Positions 9,051 to 17,498 of a stretch of DNA of 64,000 nucleotides are shown piece after piece. The notes below the pieces were generated by a model, which saw only the letters and a program-made list of their open reading frames with translations, had not been told where the DNA came from and did not search any database. The stretch's first letter is position 1, and each line of letters opens with the position of its first letter. The stretch lies in contig NZ_BDFO01000001.1 in NCBI RefSeq assembly GCF_001748245.1, forward strand, positions 4,173,853 through 4,237,852. The letters run 5' to 3'. Position numbers and translations under genes: made by a program. The DNA comes from Oligoflexus tunisiensis (GTDB lineage: Bacteria > Bdellovibrionota_B > Oligoflexia > Oligoflexales > Oligoflexaceae).

Positions 9051-10673
9051 ATGCCAGTTATTGAGAGTTACAACGTAAGTGGGCAAGCTGAAATCCGATC
9101 CAATAAGGAATTCCTGTTAAGTCAGCTGGAAGAGTTTCGTCAGACTGAACGTTTGAAGGAACTGAGCGAGCGGGAGGCGGAAGCGAAATTCACGGCGCAG
9201 GGAAAGATGATTCCCAGAAAGCGGGTGGAGTTCCTGCTCGATCCCGGCAGTCCCTTTCTCGAAATAGCAGCCTTTGCCGGCTATAAAATGGAAGACGACA
9301 AGGACGGATCGGCTTGTGGTGGCGGTGTTATCGGCGGAATTGGTCTCATTCACGGACGCTTTTGCATGATCGTCGCCAGCAATAGCGCGATCAAAGGCGG
9401 GGTCATTTCACCTACCGGGCTGAAGAAAACGCTTCGATTGCAACAGATCGCCATGGAAAACAAATTGCCCGTGGTCTCGCTGGCGGAAAGCGGCGGCGCG
9501 AACCTGAACTATGCGTCTGAAGTGTTTGTGGAAGGAGCGCGAACCTTTGCCAATCAGGCGAAGATGTCGGCGCTGGGTCTCATCCAGGTGACCATAGTCC
9601 ACGGCAATGCCACGGCTGGTGGCGCCTATCAACCCGGCCTGTCCGATTATGTGATTGTCGTGCGCAACCAGTCCAAGCTTTTTCTCGCAGGCCCTCCCCT
9701 GCTCAAAGCGGCCACGGGTGAAATCGCCAGCGACGAGGACCTGGGCGGAGGAGAAATGCACGCCGGGATTTCCGGAACCGCGGAGTATATTGCGGAAAGC
9801 GACGCCGATGCGATTGCCTTCGCCAGAACGCTGCTTGGCCATATTTTTCAGGATCAAGCGGAAGGCATGCCGTTCCCTGGCCGCACTTCCATCGTTCAAC
9901 CTTTGTATCCGGCAGATGAACTGCTCGGTCTGATTCCGAAAGACATCAAAACACCGTTTGATATTCGGGATATCTGGGCCAGGATCGTCGATGGATCGGA
10001 GTTCATGGAGTTCAAGCCAGGTTATGACCAGGGCACAGTTTGTGGTCACAGCAGGATCATGGGCATGCGCTGCGGACTGATCGGAAACAATGCGCCCATT
10101 ACGGTGCAAGGAGCCGTGAAGGCCGCACAGTTCATTCAGTTGTGCGATCAGGCTGGACTCCCCCTTCTGTTTTTCCATAACACCACAGGCTTTCTGGTTG
10201 GGACCGAATCGGAAAGGAACGGCATCATCAAGCACGGCTCAAAAATGATCCAGGCCATGACCAATGCTCGCGTGCCCAAGATCTCGCTCGTTATCGGCGG
10301 CTCCTATGGGGCTGGAAATTATGCCATGTGCGGGCGTGGATTCGATCCCCGATTCATCTTCAGCTGGCCCAACAGTCGAACAGCTGTGATGGGTGGTGCC
10401 CAGGCCGGTATGGTTTTGCGCACGGTCACCGAAGAAAAAATGCGCAAGCTGGGGCAGACCGTTGATGAACGCAAGCTGGCCATGATGGAAGAGGCTACGC
10501 GGCAAAAGCTGGATCAGGAGTCGTCAGCGATGTATGGCAGCGCCCGCCTGTGGGACGATGGCGTCATTGATCCCCGGGACTCGCGCAAGGTGCTCGGTCT
10601 TTGTCTATTCATCTGTCAGTCAGCTGATCAAGCAAAGCTCGCTGGCAGTACGTTCGGTGTTTCGCGGTTTTGA
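9051..10673 (+). CDS. atuC: Acyl-CoA carboxylase beta subunit, geranyl-CoA type (AtuC-like)
   Basis: The product has 540 residues, the usual length for the carboxyltransferase subunit of 3-methylcrotonyl-CoA or geranyl-CoA carboxylase. It has the N and C crotonase-like halves, with the CoA and biotin oxyanion glycines (GGSYGAGNYAMCGRG and WPNSRTAVMGGAQAG). It belongs to the gamma-carboxylating lineage (MCC/GCC), not to propionyl-CoA carboxylase. The neighbours (AtuA, AtuE and the biotin subunit at 12660) point to geranyl-CoA carboxylation to isohexenylglutaconyl-CoA. A glycine/phenylalanine difference in the active site is known to separate GCC from MCC, but I could not place it without alignment. 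Start ATG 9051 has GGAGAG upstream. Confidence 0.85.
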   Translation: MPVIESYNVSGQAEIRSNKEFLLSQLEEFRQTERLKELSEREAEAKFTAQGKMIPRKRVEFLLDPGSPFLEIAAFAGYKMEDDKDGSACGGGVIGGIGLIHGRFCMIVASNSAIKGGVISPTGLKKTLRLQQIAMENKLPVVSLAESGGANLNYASEVFVEGARTFANQAKMSALGLIQVTIVHGNATAGGAYQPGLSDYVIVVRNQSKLFLAGPPLLKAATGEIASDEDLGGGEMHAGISGTAEYIAESDADAIAFARTLLGHIFQDQAEGMPFPGRTSIVQPLYPADELLGLIPKDIKTPFDIRDIWARIVDGSEFMEFKPGYDQGTVCGHSRIMGMRCGLIGNNAPITVQGAVKAAQFIQLCDQAGLPLLFFHNTTGFLVGTESERNGIIKHGSKMIQAMTNARVPKISLVIGGSYGAGNYAMCGRGFDPRFIFSWPNSRTAVMGGAQAGMVLRTVTEEKMRKLGQTVDERKLAMMEEATRQKLDQESSAMYGSARLWDDGVIDPRDSRKVLGLCLFICQSADQAKLAGSTFGVSRF

Positions 10674-10692
10674 GCATGTTGAGAAGGAGAGC

Positions 10693-11844
10693 ATGATGAA
10701 AATGACTGAAGAGCATAAGGCATTGGCGGAGACGGTTCGGCGATTTGTTGCAGACGAAATCAACCCCAATGTTGAGGAATGGGAGAAGGAGGGAATCTTT
10801 CCTGCGCATGAGCTTTTCAAAAAAATGGGCCAGCTCGGTTTGCTTGGTGTCACCAAACCGGAGCGCTTTGGTGGAATGGGCTTGGATTACAGCTATGGAA
10901 TGGTCGTAGCCGAGGAATTGGGGACGATCCGCTGTGGCGCCATTCCCATGGCCATAGGCGTGCAAACCGATATGGCCACTCCTGCTCTGGCTCGTTTTGG
11001 GAGTGATCGCCTGCGAGCCGAATTCCTGGCGCCAGCGATTTCAGGCGATATGGTCGGCAGCATCGGTGTGAGTGAGACCGAGGCAGGTTCGGATGTCGCT
11101 GGGCTCAAGACTCAGGCTGTGAAAGACGGTGCTGATTATATTATCAACGGCTCGAAAATGTGGATCACCAATGCGACCCAGGCCGATTTTGTCTGTTTGC
11201 TGGCCAACACTTCCGAAGGCGCTCCTCACTACAATAAATCCTTGATCATCGTGCCCATGAAGAGTCCAGGCGTGACGGTTTCGCCGCGATTTGACAAGCT
11301 CGGGATGCGCAGCTCCGATACGGCCCAGATCTTCTTCGACAACGTTCGAGTGCCCCAGTATTACCGCATCGGTGAAGAGGGACAGGGATTTCCGATGCAG
11401 ATGATGCAGTTTCAGGAAGAACGATTGTTTGCAGCGGCCAGCAGCTTAAAGGGCATGGAGCAGGTGATCAGGACGACCATTGATCACTGCCGGCAGCGTA
11501 ATACCTTCGGCGCACCTCTTCTGTCCAATCAAAGCATTCAATTCAAGATCGCTGAACTGCAAACGGAGGTCGAGGCTCTCCGGGCCTTAACCTATCGGGC
11601 CTGTGAACTTTATATCAGTGGCGAGGAAGTCACCAAATTGGCCTCGATGGCCAAGCTGAAAGCGGGACGCCTCAGTCGGCAGGTGGCTGACAATTGCTTG
11701 CAGTACTGGGGAGGCATGGGCTTCATGTGGGAAAACGAAGTGGCTCGCGCCTATCGGGATAACCGGCTTCTCTCCATTGGTGGCGGTGCCGATGAAATGA
11801 TGCTGGGTATCATTTGCAAGCTCATGGGTTTGGGCAAACGCTAG
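10693..11844 (+). CDS. atuD: Acyl-CoA dehydrogenase, citronellyl-CoA type (AtuD-like)
   Basis: The product has 383 residues, the standard length for this FAD enzyme. It contains the flavin-contacting GSIGVSETEAGSD and the C-terminal YWGGMGF motif. At the usual C-terminal catalytic position (TyrGluGly in medium-chain enzymes) there is Gly (SIGGGADE). The catalytic base is instead probably E243 in QEERL, as in isovaleryl-CoA dehydrogenase. This pattern suits 3-methyl-branched substrates such as citronellyl-CoA. An ATG at 10693 with AGAAGGAGA directly upstream is preferred. The frame extends 53 codons further upstream into atuC but lacks a site there. The reaction would yield geranyl-CoA in the cytoplasm. 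Confidence 0.85.
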   Translation: MMKMTEEHKALAETVRRFVADEINPNVEEWEKEGIFPAHELFKKMGQLGLLGVTKPERFGGMGLDYSYGMVVAEELGTIRCGAIPMAIGVQTDMATPALARFGSDRLRAEFLAPAISGDMVGSIGVSETEAGSDVAGLKTQAVKDGADYIINGSKMWITNATQADFVCLLANTSEGAPHYNKSLIIVPMKSPGVTVSPRFDKLGMRSSDTAQIFFDNVRVPQYYRIGEEGQGFPMQMMQFQEERLFAAASSLKGMEQVIRTTIDHCRQRNTFGAPLLSNQSIQFKIAELQTEVEALRALTYRACELYISGEEVTKLASMAKLKAGRLSRQVADNCLQYWGGMGFMWENEVARAYRDNRLLSIGGGADEMMLGIICKLMGLGKR

Positions 11845-11859
11845 AATAGGAAGAAGCAG

Positions 11860-12663
11860 ATGACTGAGTGGCAGACACTAAAGCTTCATGAGGAAGCACA
11901 TGTTTTGACGATCACTTTGAATAGGCCTCAGCAAAAAAATGCAATGAATCAGCTGATGGTGAACGAGCTGAGACAGTTGTTCGAAAATCTCGCGGAGCGG
12001 CGTGACCTCTTTGCTGTCATACTGCGTGGTCAGGATGGGAATTTCTGCGCGGGCGGCGATATCAAGGACATGTCCTATGATCCCGAGACCGGCAGTGAAT
12101 TGCAGCAGAAAAACCTGGTCAAGGCGAACAGGAACTTTGGTTATTTGCTGCAGGCTGTCAATAACTGTCGCCTCACCGTGATAGGAATATTGGAAGGTGC
12201 CGTGCTGGGTGGCGGCTTTGGCCTCTGCTGTGTTACGGACCTGGCGCTGGCGCATGAGCAGGCACAGTTCGGTTTGCCGGAAACCAGTTTAGGTTTGATT
12301 CCGGCCCAAATCGCTCCCTTCGTTACTTTGCGAATAGGGCTGACTCAAACACGACGTTTGGCCTTGCTGGGGATGCGGTTCAGCGGGCAGGAGGCGAAGG
12401 AGCTCGGCCTTGTCCATGGGACCTTCACGGATGAGAAGGACCTGGATGTTCAGCTCGAAGCCATTCTGAAGAAGCTTCGAAAGTGCGCTCCCGGTGCCAA
12501 TGCTGTCACCAAGAAGCTGCTCCTGCAGGTGGTTAACCCTGACCTTGACGCGGTCCTGGATCAGGCGGCTGAGGAATTTGCTCAGGCGCTGATGGGACCT
12601 GAGGGAGTCGAAGGACGGCGGGCCTTTATGGAAAAAAGGTCTGCAGACTGGATGAAGCTATGA
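11860..12663 (+). CDS. atuE: Enoyl-CoA hydratase/isomerase family (AtuE-like)
   Basis: The product has 267 residues, the normal crotonase length. The two oxyanion-hole segments are visible: FCAGGDIKDM and EGAVLGGGFGL, followed by FGLPETSLGLIPA. In the Pseudomonas pathway AtuE hydrates isohexenylglutaconyl-CoA, the product of the carboxylase made by the flanking atuC and atuF genes. The position between the carboxylase subunit genes fits this. The gene starts 15 bases after the dehydrogenase and overlaps the next gene by ATGA. A generic enoyl-CoA hydratase or a methylglutaconyl-CoA hydratase (LiuC-like) is the alternative. Confidence 0.8.
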   Translation: MTEWQTLKLHEEAHVLTITLNRPQQKNAMNQLMVNELRQLFENLAERRDLFAVILRGQDGNFCAGGDIKDMSYDPETGSELQQKNLVKANRNFGYLLQAVNNCRLTVIGILEGAVLGGGFGLCCVTDLALAHEQAQFGLPETSLGLIPAQIAPFVTLRIGLTQTRRLALLGMRFSGQEAKELGLVHGTFTDEKDLDVQLEAILKKLRKCAPGANAVTKKLLLQVVNPDLDAVLDQAAEEFAQALMGPEGVEGRRAFMEKRSADWMKL

Positions 12664-14645
12664 AGTCAGTTCTCATTGCCAATCGTGGTGAAATTGCCGT
12701 TCGCATCTGCAAAACATTAAGGCTGATGGGCCTTACGTCCGTAGCCGTATACACGAGTATGGATGAAGATGCGCCCCATGTGAAAGCCGCAGATCGGGCC
12801 ATCCTTCTCGATGGTGAAGATCCCCTGGCCGATGGCTATCTGAATGCGGAGAAGCTGGTCGCCTTGGCCCTGGCGAATGGTGTGGATGCGATTCACCCTG
12901 GCTATGGATTTTTATCGGAAGACCCTGGTTTTGCCAGTCTTTGCGAGCAAAATAATATCGCCTTCATTGGTCCGCGAGCGGAGGTGAACAGTTTGATGGG
13001 CAGCAAGTCCAAGGCCAGGGAATTTGCCGAGCAGGCTGGCGTTCGCTGCATCCCGGGATATCAGGGTCCTGATCAATCACCGGCACGCATGGCCCGCGAA
13101 GCCGAAAAAATTGGCTATCCCGTGATGCTGAAAGCGGTGGCGGGAGGTGGCGGCCGTGGTCTGCGTCTGGTGCTTGAGCCCTCGCAGTTGTTGGAATCCC
13201 TGCAGCGGGTCCAATCGGAAGCGCGACTCTTCGCGGACCCGGGAATCATGATCGAAAAAGCCATGCAGGCTGTCCGGCATGTTGAAGTTCAGGTATTGGG
13301 CGACAAACATGGGGCTGTTGCGATCCTGGGTGATCGCGATTGCTCGGTTCAGAGGCGGCATCAAAAGATCGTGGAAGAGGCGCCGGCACCGGGTCTTTCC
13401 CCAGCAGTCAGAAAGAATTTGTGGGACAGCGCCCGAGCATTGGCCTGTGCCTGCAATTATCTGGGTGCCGGAACCGTCGAGTTCTTACTGGATGAGCAAG
13501 GGCAGCATTATTTTCTGGAAATGAACACGCGCCTGCAGGTGGAACATCCCGTCACGGAAATGGTCTTCGACATTGACCTTGTGCAGTGTCAAATTCGAGT
13601 TGAGAACGGCGAAAGTCTGGAGCAAATCCTTCCATCCAGGTTGCTGGACCAGACCGAATCCGTTCCAAGCGGGCATTGCATCGAGGTTCGGTTGAATTGT
13701 GAGGATCCTTTGAATGCGTTTCTGCCACAAACGGGGACCATTCTCACGTGGCAGCAGCCGGAAGGTCCGGGTATCCGATTGGATCTGGGTTTTACCCAAG
13801 GGATGAAGGTGGGTCGTTCGTTTGATCCCATGATTGGCAAGCTCATCGTTTGGGGCAAGGACCGCGAGGAAGCCAGGCGGAGGATGAGCCAGGCCCTGTC
13901 TCGCACCCGCCTTGTTGGTGTCCTGAACAACCTATCCTATTTGAAGCAGGTGATCGACAGCCCCTTGTTCGATGAAGGTGCCTTAAGCACCGAAATTCTT
14001 TCGGCATTGACCGTCGAGAGACCTTCTGCTTTCCAATTTGAAAAAGCGGCCATTGCCCTGTTGCTGGAGCAACACCAGTCGTTTCCATTCCCTCAAGAGC
14101 TTTGGGGATTTAACAATACGGGTGTTTCGAGATGTCGATTTCAGCTGGCTTACGGTGAAGAGGTTCGTGACCTGGACCTGAGCATCGAGCCCCATCACGA
14201 CGCGTACAAGATCAATGTCCGCGCGGCTGATAAGCAGACTACCATTTATATTTCTCCACAGGATCCAGACTGCTTTCAATGGCGGATGGAGGGCCGGCCT
14301 GTGGAACGGATTCATTGGATCCGGGACGGAGCCACCATCTGGATATCTGATGAGCAGGGAACCTTTGCCTTTGTGAATCAGACTTACCGATTTGTTGACA
14401 AGAACAAGCCGGAAGGCAGTGGCACGCTATTCGCTCCTTTTGCAGGCCGTGTCGTTGAACTCAAGGTTCAGGAGGGTGATTTCGTTCTTGAAGGTGCCAC
14501 GATCATGGTATTGGAGGCCATGAAAATGGAGCATCAGCTTCGAGCGGAAAGAGATGGCAAGGTTTCTCGCCTTCTGGTTGATAGGCAGAGTCAGGTCATG
14601 GCAAAGCAGGCCTTGGCTGAGATTAGTTCAGACATTCCATCATGA
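12660..14645 (+). CDS. atuF: Acyl-CoA carboxylase alpha subunit, biotin carboxylase plus BCCP (AtuF-like)
   Basis: The product has 661 residues. Residues 1-445 are biotin carboxylase: the pre-ATP-grasp start (ANRGEIAVRI), the glycine-rich ATP loop (KAVAGGGGRG), and EMNTRLQVEHPVTE carrying the metal and catalytic residues. A linker domain of about 130 residues follows. The C-terminal biotinyl domain has EAMKMEH with K622 as the biotin-accepting lysine. It provides carboxybiotin to the AtuC-like subunit encoded two genes upstream. MCC and GCC alpha subunits look alike, so the geranyl assignment depends on context. It overlaps both neighbours by four bases, indicating tight translational coupling. 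Confidence 0.85.
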   Translation: MKSVLIANRGEIAVRICKTLRLMGLTSVAVYTSMDEDAPHVKAADRAILLDGEDPLADGYLNAEKLVALALANGVDAIHPGYGFLSEDPGFASLCEQNNIAFIGPRAEVNSLMGSKSKAREFAEQAGVRCIPGYQGPDQSPARMAREAEKIGYPVMLKAVAGGGGRGLRLVLEPSQLLESLQRVQSEARLFADPGIMIEKAMQAVRHVEVQVLGDKHGAVAILGDRDCSVQRRHQKIVEEAPAPGLSPAVRKNLWDSARALACACNYLGAGTVEFLLDEQGQHYFLEMNTRLQVEHPVTEMVFDIDLVQCQIRVENGESLEQILPSRLLDQTESVPSGHCIEVRLNCEDPLNAFLPQTGTILTWQQPEGPGIRLDLGFTQGMKVGRSFDPMIGKLIVWGKDREEARRRMSQALSRTRLVGVLNNLSYLKQVIDSPLFDEGALSTEILSALTVERPSAFQFEKAAIALLLEQHQSFPFPQELWGFNNTGVSRCRFQLAYGEEVRDLDLSIEPHHDAYKINVRAADKQTTIYISPQDPDCFQWRMEGRPVERIHWIRDGATIWISDEQGTFAFVNQTYRFVDKNKPEGSGTLFAPFAGRVVELKVQEGDFVLEGATIMVLEAMKMEHQLRAERDGKVSRLLVDRQSQVMAKQALAEISSDIPS

Positions 14646-15805
14646 GGGAAGCCATGCAGGCGATGTTTGCTCACTATTATGATAAGTCTCACGAGACATT
14701 CAGGGACAGCTGTCGTCGATTTGCGGACAAGGAAATCAAGCCTTTTGCTTTTGAATGGGAAGAGGCTGAGATTTTTGATCGAGCGCTTTATCAAAAAGCG
14801 GCAGCCGTTGGTCTGCTGGGGCCCACCTTTCCCGTGGAATTAGAGGGAGGCGGTGGTGACCTGTTCCACGGTATCGTGGCCCAGGAGGAGCTGCTGCGCG
14901 GCGGGGCTACCGGAGTTGCCGTCGGTCTGGGGTCCCTCTCGATTGCATTGCCGCCCATACTTGCGCTTGGTACGGAAGTTCAAAAGCAGGCCTTCATACC
15001 TGCGGTACTTCGGGGTGAAAAAATTGCAGCGTTGGCTATCACGGAACCAGATACAGGCAGCGACGTGGCCAGGATTAGCACCACGGCTCGTCCTGTTGAT
15101 GGTGGATATGTGATAAGAGGTGCTAAAACGTTTATCACATCCGGTGTTCGGGGCGATCAATTTACCGTATTGGCTCGAACGGGAGATGCCTCGCATCATG
15201 GCCTGACGTTTTTTGTCGTGGAAAGGGAGCGTGAAGGTTTTCGAGTTTCCAAAAGCCTGAAGAAAACCGGGTGGCGTTCCTCTGACACCGGGGAACTGGT
15301 GTTTGATGATGTTTTCGTTCCCCATGAAAATCGAATCGGGCCGGAAGGCTCGGGTTTCCCAGCGATCATGAAGAATTTTGAAAACGAGCGACTGATGCTG
15401 GCCGTACAAGGCTATGTCCTGGCGGAAATTGCACTGGAGCAGGCTCTGCAATATAGTCGCGAGAGACAGGCGTTTGGTCAACCCATCGGCAGATTTCAGG
15501 TCACCAGGCATAAGCTCGCCGATATGCAAACCAAGGTCCTGGGCGCCAAGGCCCTTACGCTCGCGGTTGCGAAGCAAATGCAGGACGGCAAGGGCCTGCC
15601 TCAGGATGTGGCTGCAGCCAAGAATCTTGCGGCCCAGGTTGCTCAGGAAGTCTGCTATGAAGCGGTTCAGATATTTGGTGGCATGGGATATATGAGGGAA
15701 ACCCTGGTCGAACGCCTTTCCCGTGATGCCAGACTTTTGCCAATCGGTGGTGGAACGCAGGAAATCATGAAAGAGATCATCGCCAGGTCCATGGGGTTGT
15801 CATAG
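14642..15805 (+). CDS. Second acyl-CoA dehydrogenase of the operon
   Basis: The product has 387 residues with the full family fold (ALAITEPDTGSD near the flavin, IFGGMGYMRE at the end). As in the AtuD-like paralogue, the C-terminal position normally holding Glu is Gly (PIGGGTQE). The likely base is E249 in ENERL, as in isovaleryl-CoA dehydrogenase. This points to branched acyl-CoA. It is the last gene of the operon and overlaps atuF by ATGA. Pseudomonas atu clusters have an SDR gene (atuG) here, so this is a departure. It could act on a later, shortened intermediate or on the 2,3-saturated acid, but that is not decidable from sequence. Confidence 0.8.
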   Translation: MREAMQAMFAHYYDKSHETFRDSCRRFADKEIKPFAFEWEEAEIFDRALYQKAAAVGLLGPTFPVELEGGGGDLFHGIVAQEELLRGGATGVAVGLGSLSIALPPILALGTEVQKQAFIPAVLRGEKIAALAITEPDTGSDVARISTTARPVDGGYVIRGAKTFITSGVRGDQFTVLARTGDASHHGLTFFVVEREREGFRVSKSLKKTGWRSSDTGELVFDDVFVPHENRIGPEGSGFPAIMKNFENERLMLAVQGYVLAEIALEQALQYSRERQAFGQPIGRFQVTRHKLADMQTKVLGAKALTLAVAKQMQDGKGLPQDVAAAKNLAAQVAQEVCYEAVQIFGGMGYMRETLVERLSRDARLLPIGGGTQEIMKEIIARSMGLS

Positions 15806-16396
15806 TCGGCCCGGATGTTCCACGCGCCGGCTGGCCGATGAGATGATCGAACGCGATGGCGCCGAGTTCTGGCTGCTGGAGTGCCGCTGGGAGGATGGCG
15901 TCAGGCTTCAGAAATTCCTAGCTGGTTCGGATCAGTCCTGGGCTGCTCCTGTCGAAGTCCAAGGCCGGGTCAGACGCAAGGATCCTCCTGGTTGTTTCAA
16001 ATGCGAAAGTGCGGGAGCTACTGACAGATCCTAATTATAGAACCAAGCTTAGAGCCGATTACCCACATCAGATTTTTGAAGAATTCGAGATGGCCTAACA
16101 AACCACGTGGCGCTAAGCGCAGCTGCGTTTCTCAGTGCCGGGTCTACAGTCTCTCCAGCAATTCAAGGCGCTACTGATGCTTCTCATCTGCGTCGCACTC
16201 ATCACTTCAAACAAAAGCCCTGCCATTTCCTTTCGCTGTGACGTTTGACGTCACTGATGTTCACACTCAGAGTCACATTCAGTTACCGCCATAAGTGCCA
16301 CCTAAAAAGAATTGAACTTTTTTTCATTTCTTCTGTGATGCCTTGCAATATCAGTAATTGATTTTTGTTAGTAAGGAGGATGAAAAAGGAGGAGAC
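15806..16396. other. Spacer with possible gene remnants and a control region
   Basis: Between the catabolic operon and the RiPP-like operon lie two short frames that read like protein but cannot be assigned: 15843-16034, and a frame ending at about 16098 with SNAKVRELLTDPNY and HQIFEEFEMA. They overlap in different frames, so they may be the broken parts of one lost gene. From about 16200 the sequence becomes A/T-rich and contains the 17-bp dyad at 16238. It probably carries the promoter of the downstream operon. Confidence 0.4.
16238..16254. promoter_or_regulatory. Perfect inverted repeat upstream of the RiPP-like operon
   Basis: GTGACGT and ACGTCAC are perfect arms around TTG. Further TCAC half-sites follow at 16261 and 16273, roughly one helical turn apart. 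The site lies about 140 bases upstream of the protease start and is the only strong symmetry in that spacer. It is a candidate operator for the operon. The regulator is not in view. Confidence 0.45.
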
Positions 16397-17125
16397 TTGC
16401 ACTTGCGCATCATAGTCTTTTTTGCAGCGTTCATGCTCTTCAGGAATCAAGCCCACGCTTGCATTCCTACTGATCTTCCTGCATTGGAGCGTTTAGCAGC
16501 CAGAATTCAAGTGGGCCAGCATCGACTCTGTAGCGGCATGCGTTTCAACGAAGATTACGTTATAACGGCAGCTCATTGTGTCGCGAAGACTACTGAACAC
16601 CTGGTCATAACAGAGAACCATATAAGCTACCGAATTGAAAAGCCGAGTGTTTTAATTCATCCCGATTTTGCAAAAGACATCAAGCACATAAACGATATTG
16701 CCCTCATCCGAATCAAGGGAGCAGGGCAGTCTAGCTACTTGAAAATTGGATCTCTGCAATCAGATTGCGATGCCTATTTCCTCGGATTTGGAGTTCAGAA
16801 CTTCGTTCGCACAGGAGGGAAATGGTTAAACTCTGGTCAACCTGCGAGGCATCTTTCCAAGTTGAAGGTTGAACCCATGGAAGGTGTTTATGTCAACTTC
16901 CAGAATATACCACTGGATAAGGACCACTTTCAGGGCTATTCCGGCGACGGCGATTCCGGTTCGGTCCTAATCCAGGGCGGTAAGATGATAGGCCTTATCA
17001 AGGGTAGCAAGATAGTGGACCTGGGTGGAAGGAAACAAAAGATCCTGTTCGTCCTGCCCCTTTCAAATTCTAAAGTGATGGGATTCATAAATAAGGCTCA
17101 ACAAGAAACTCTCCCCTCGCAGTGA
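16397..17125 (+). CDS. Secreted trypsin-like serine protease (S1)
   Basis: The product has 242 residues from a TTG start with AGGAGG four bases upstream. An in-frame TTG at 16358 is possible but lacks a site. A signal peptide ends near QAHA/C. The catalytic triad is complete: H60 in TAAHC, D100 in NDIALI and S187 in GDGDSGSV. The protease is therefore probably periplasmic or exported. There is no long propeptide. It is the first gene of a five-gene operon with a RiPP-type precursor and maturases, so it may trim or release the modified peptide. This is inference from context. A strong AAGGAGG followed by ATG at 16380 starts a different, 11-codon frame just before it. Confidence 0.8.
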   Translation: MHLRIIVFFAAFMLFRNQAHACIPTDLPALERLAARIQVGQHRLCSGMRFNEDYVITAAHCVAKTTEHLVITENHISYRIEKPSVLIHPDFAKDIKHINDIALIRIKGAGQSSYLKIGSLQSDCDAYFLGFGVQNFVRTGGKWLNSGQPARHLSKLKVEPMEGVYVNFQNIPLDKDHFQGYSGDGDSGSVLIQGGKMIGLIKGSKIVDLGGRKQKILFVLPLSNSKVMGFINKAQQETLPSQ

Positions 17126-17150
17126 GGTGAGATTAAATAGGAGTAATGTT

Positions 17151-17486
17151 ATGAAAGATTCAGAAATCAAAAAGGCAAAGAAACTGGCGATGGCTGCTGT
17201 TGCAGCTCTTGCAGGTTCCGGTGCGAGTCAAGCCAATGCTGAAGCTTTGGCAAGCTTGCGCCAGGAAAGCGGAACCACAGCCAAGCTGGCCTCAAAATCC
17301 GCTCTGGTTCAACAGATTTTGGAGTCGCAGTCCATCGACGAGGAAGGCTATGATAGAAATTTCGACAGATACGATCGGACTGTAGACAAAGTTGCGGAGA
17401 GGATTATTCCGGGAATCACTCCAGGCGGCTTAATTCCAAATGATCTAATCAAGGAACCTGGACTTTTGGATAAGTTCGGCAAGTAA
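17151..17486 (+). CDS. Putative RiPP precursor peptide with Ar-Asp-Arg repeats
   Basis: The product has 111 residues and I recognise no family. ATG 17151 has TAGGAG nine bases upstream and is preferred to a GTG at 17127. Residues 1-11 are lysine-rich. Residues 12-30 are Ala-rich and resemble a signal or leader (AMAAVAALAGSGASQANA). Residues 31-62 are a polar helix-like stretch. Residues 67-76 contain three aromatic-Asp-Arg tripeptides: YDR, FDR and YDR, the last two adjacent. The C-terminal 35 residues are rich in Pro, Gly and Ile. Aromatic-x-x tripeptides are the substrate pattern of cyclophane-forming (triceptide) radical SAM/SPASM enzymes, and such an enzyme is the next gene. The gene is therefore best read as the precursor, with the core around residues 64-80. 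The export part fits the secreted protease upstream. The alternative is a small secreted protein unrelated to the enzymes. Confidence 0.6.
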   Translation: MKDSEIKKAKKLAMAAVAALAGSGASQANAEALASLRQESGTTAKLASKSALVQQILESQSIDEEGYDRNFDRYDRTVDKVAERIIPGITPGGLIPNDLIKEPGLLDKFGK

Positions 17487-17498
17487 GCGATGAACCAA

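Noticed and set aside
9051..14645. Leucine (liu, methylcrotonyl-CoA) pathway as identity of the carboxylase operon
   Set aside because: AtuA and a PECR-like SDR are present and the HMG-CoA lyase expected in liu clusters is absent. The carboxylase substrate still needs alignment.
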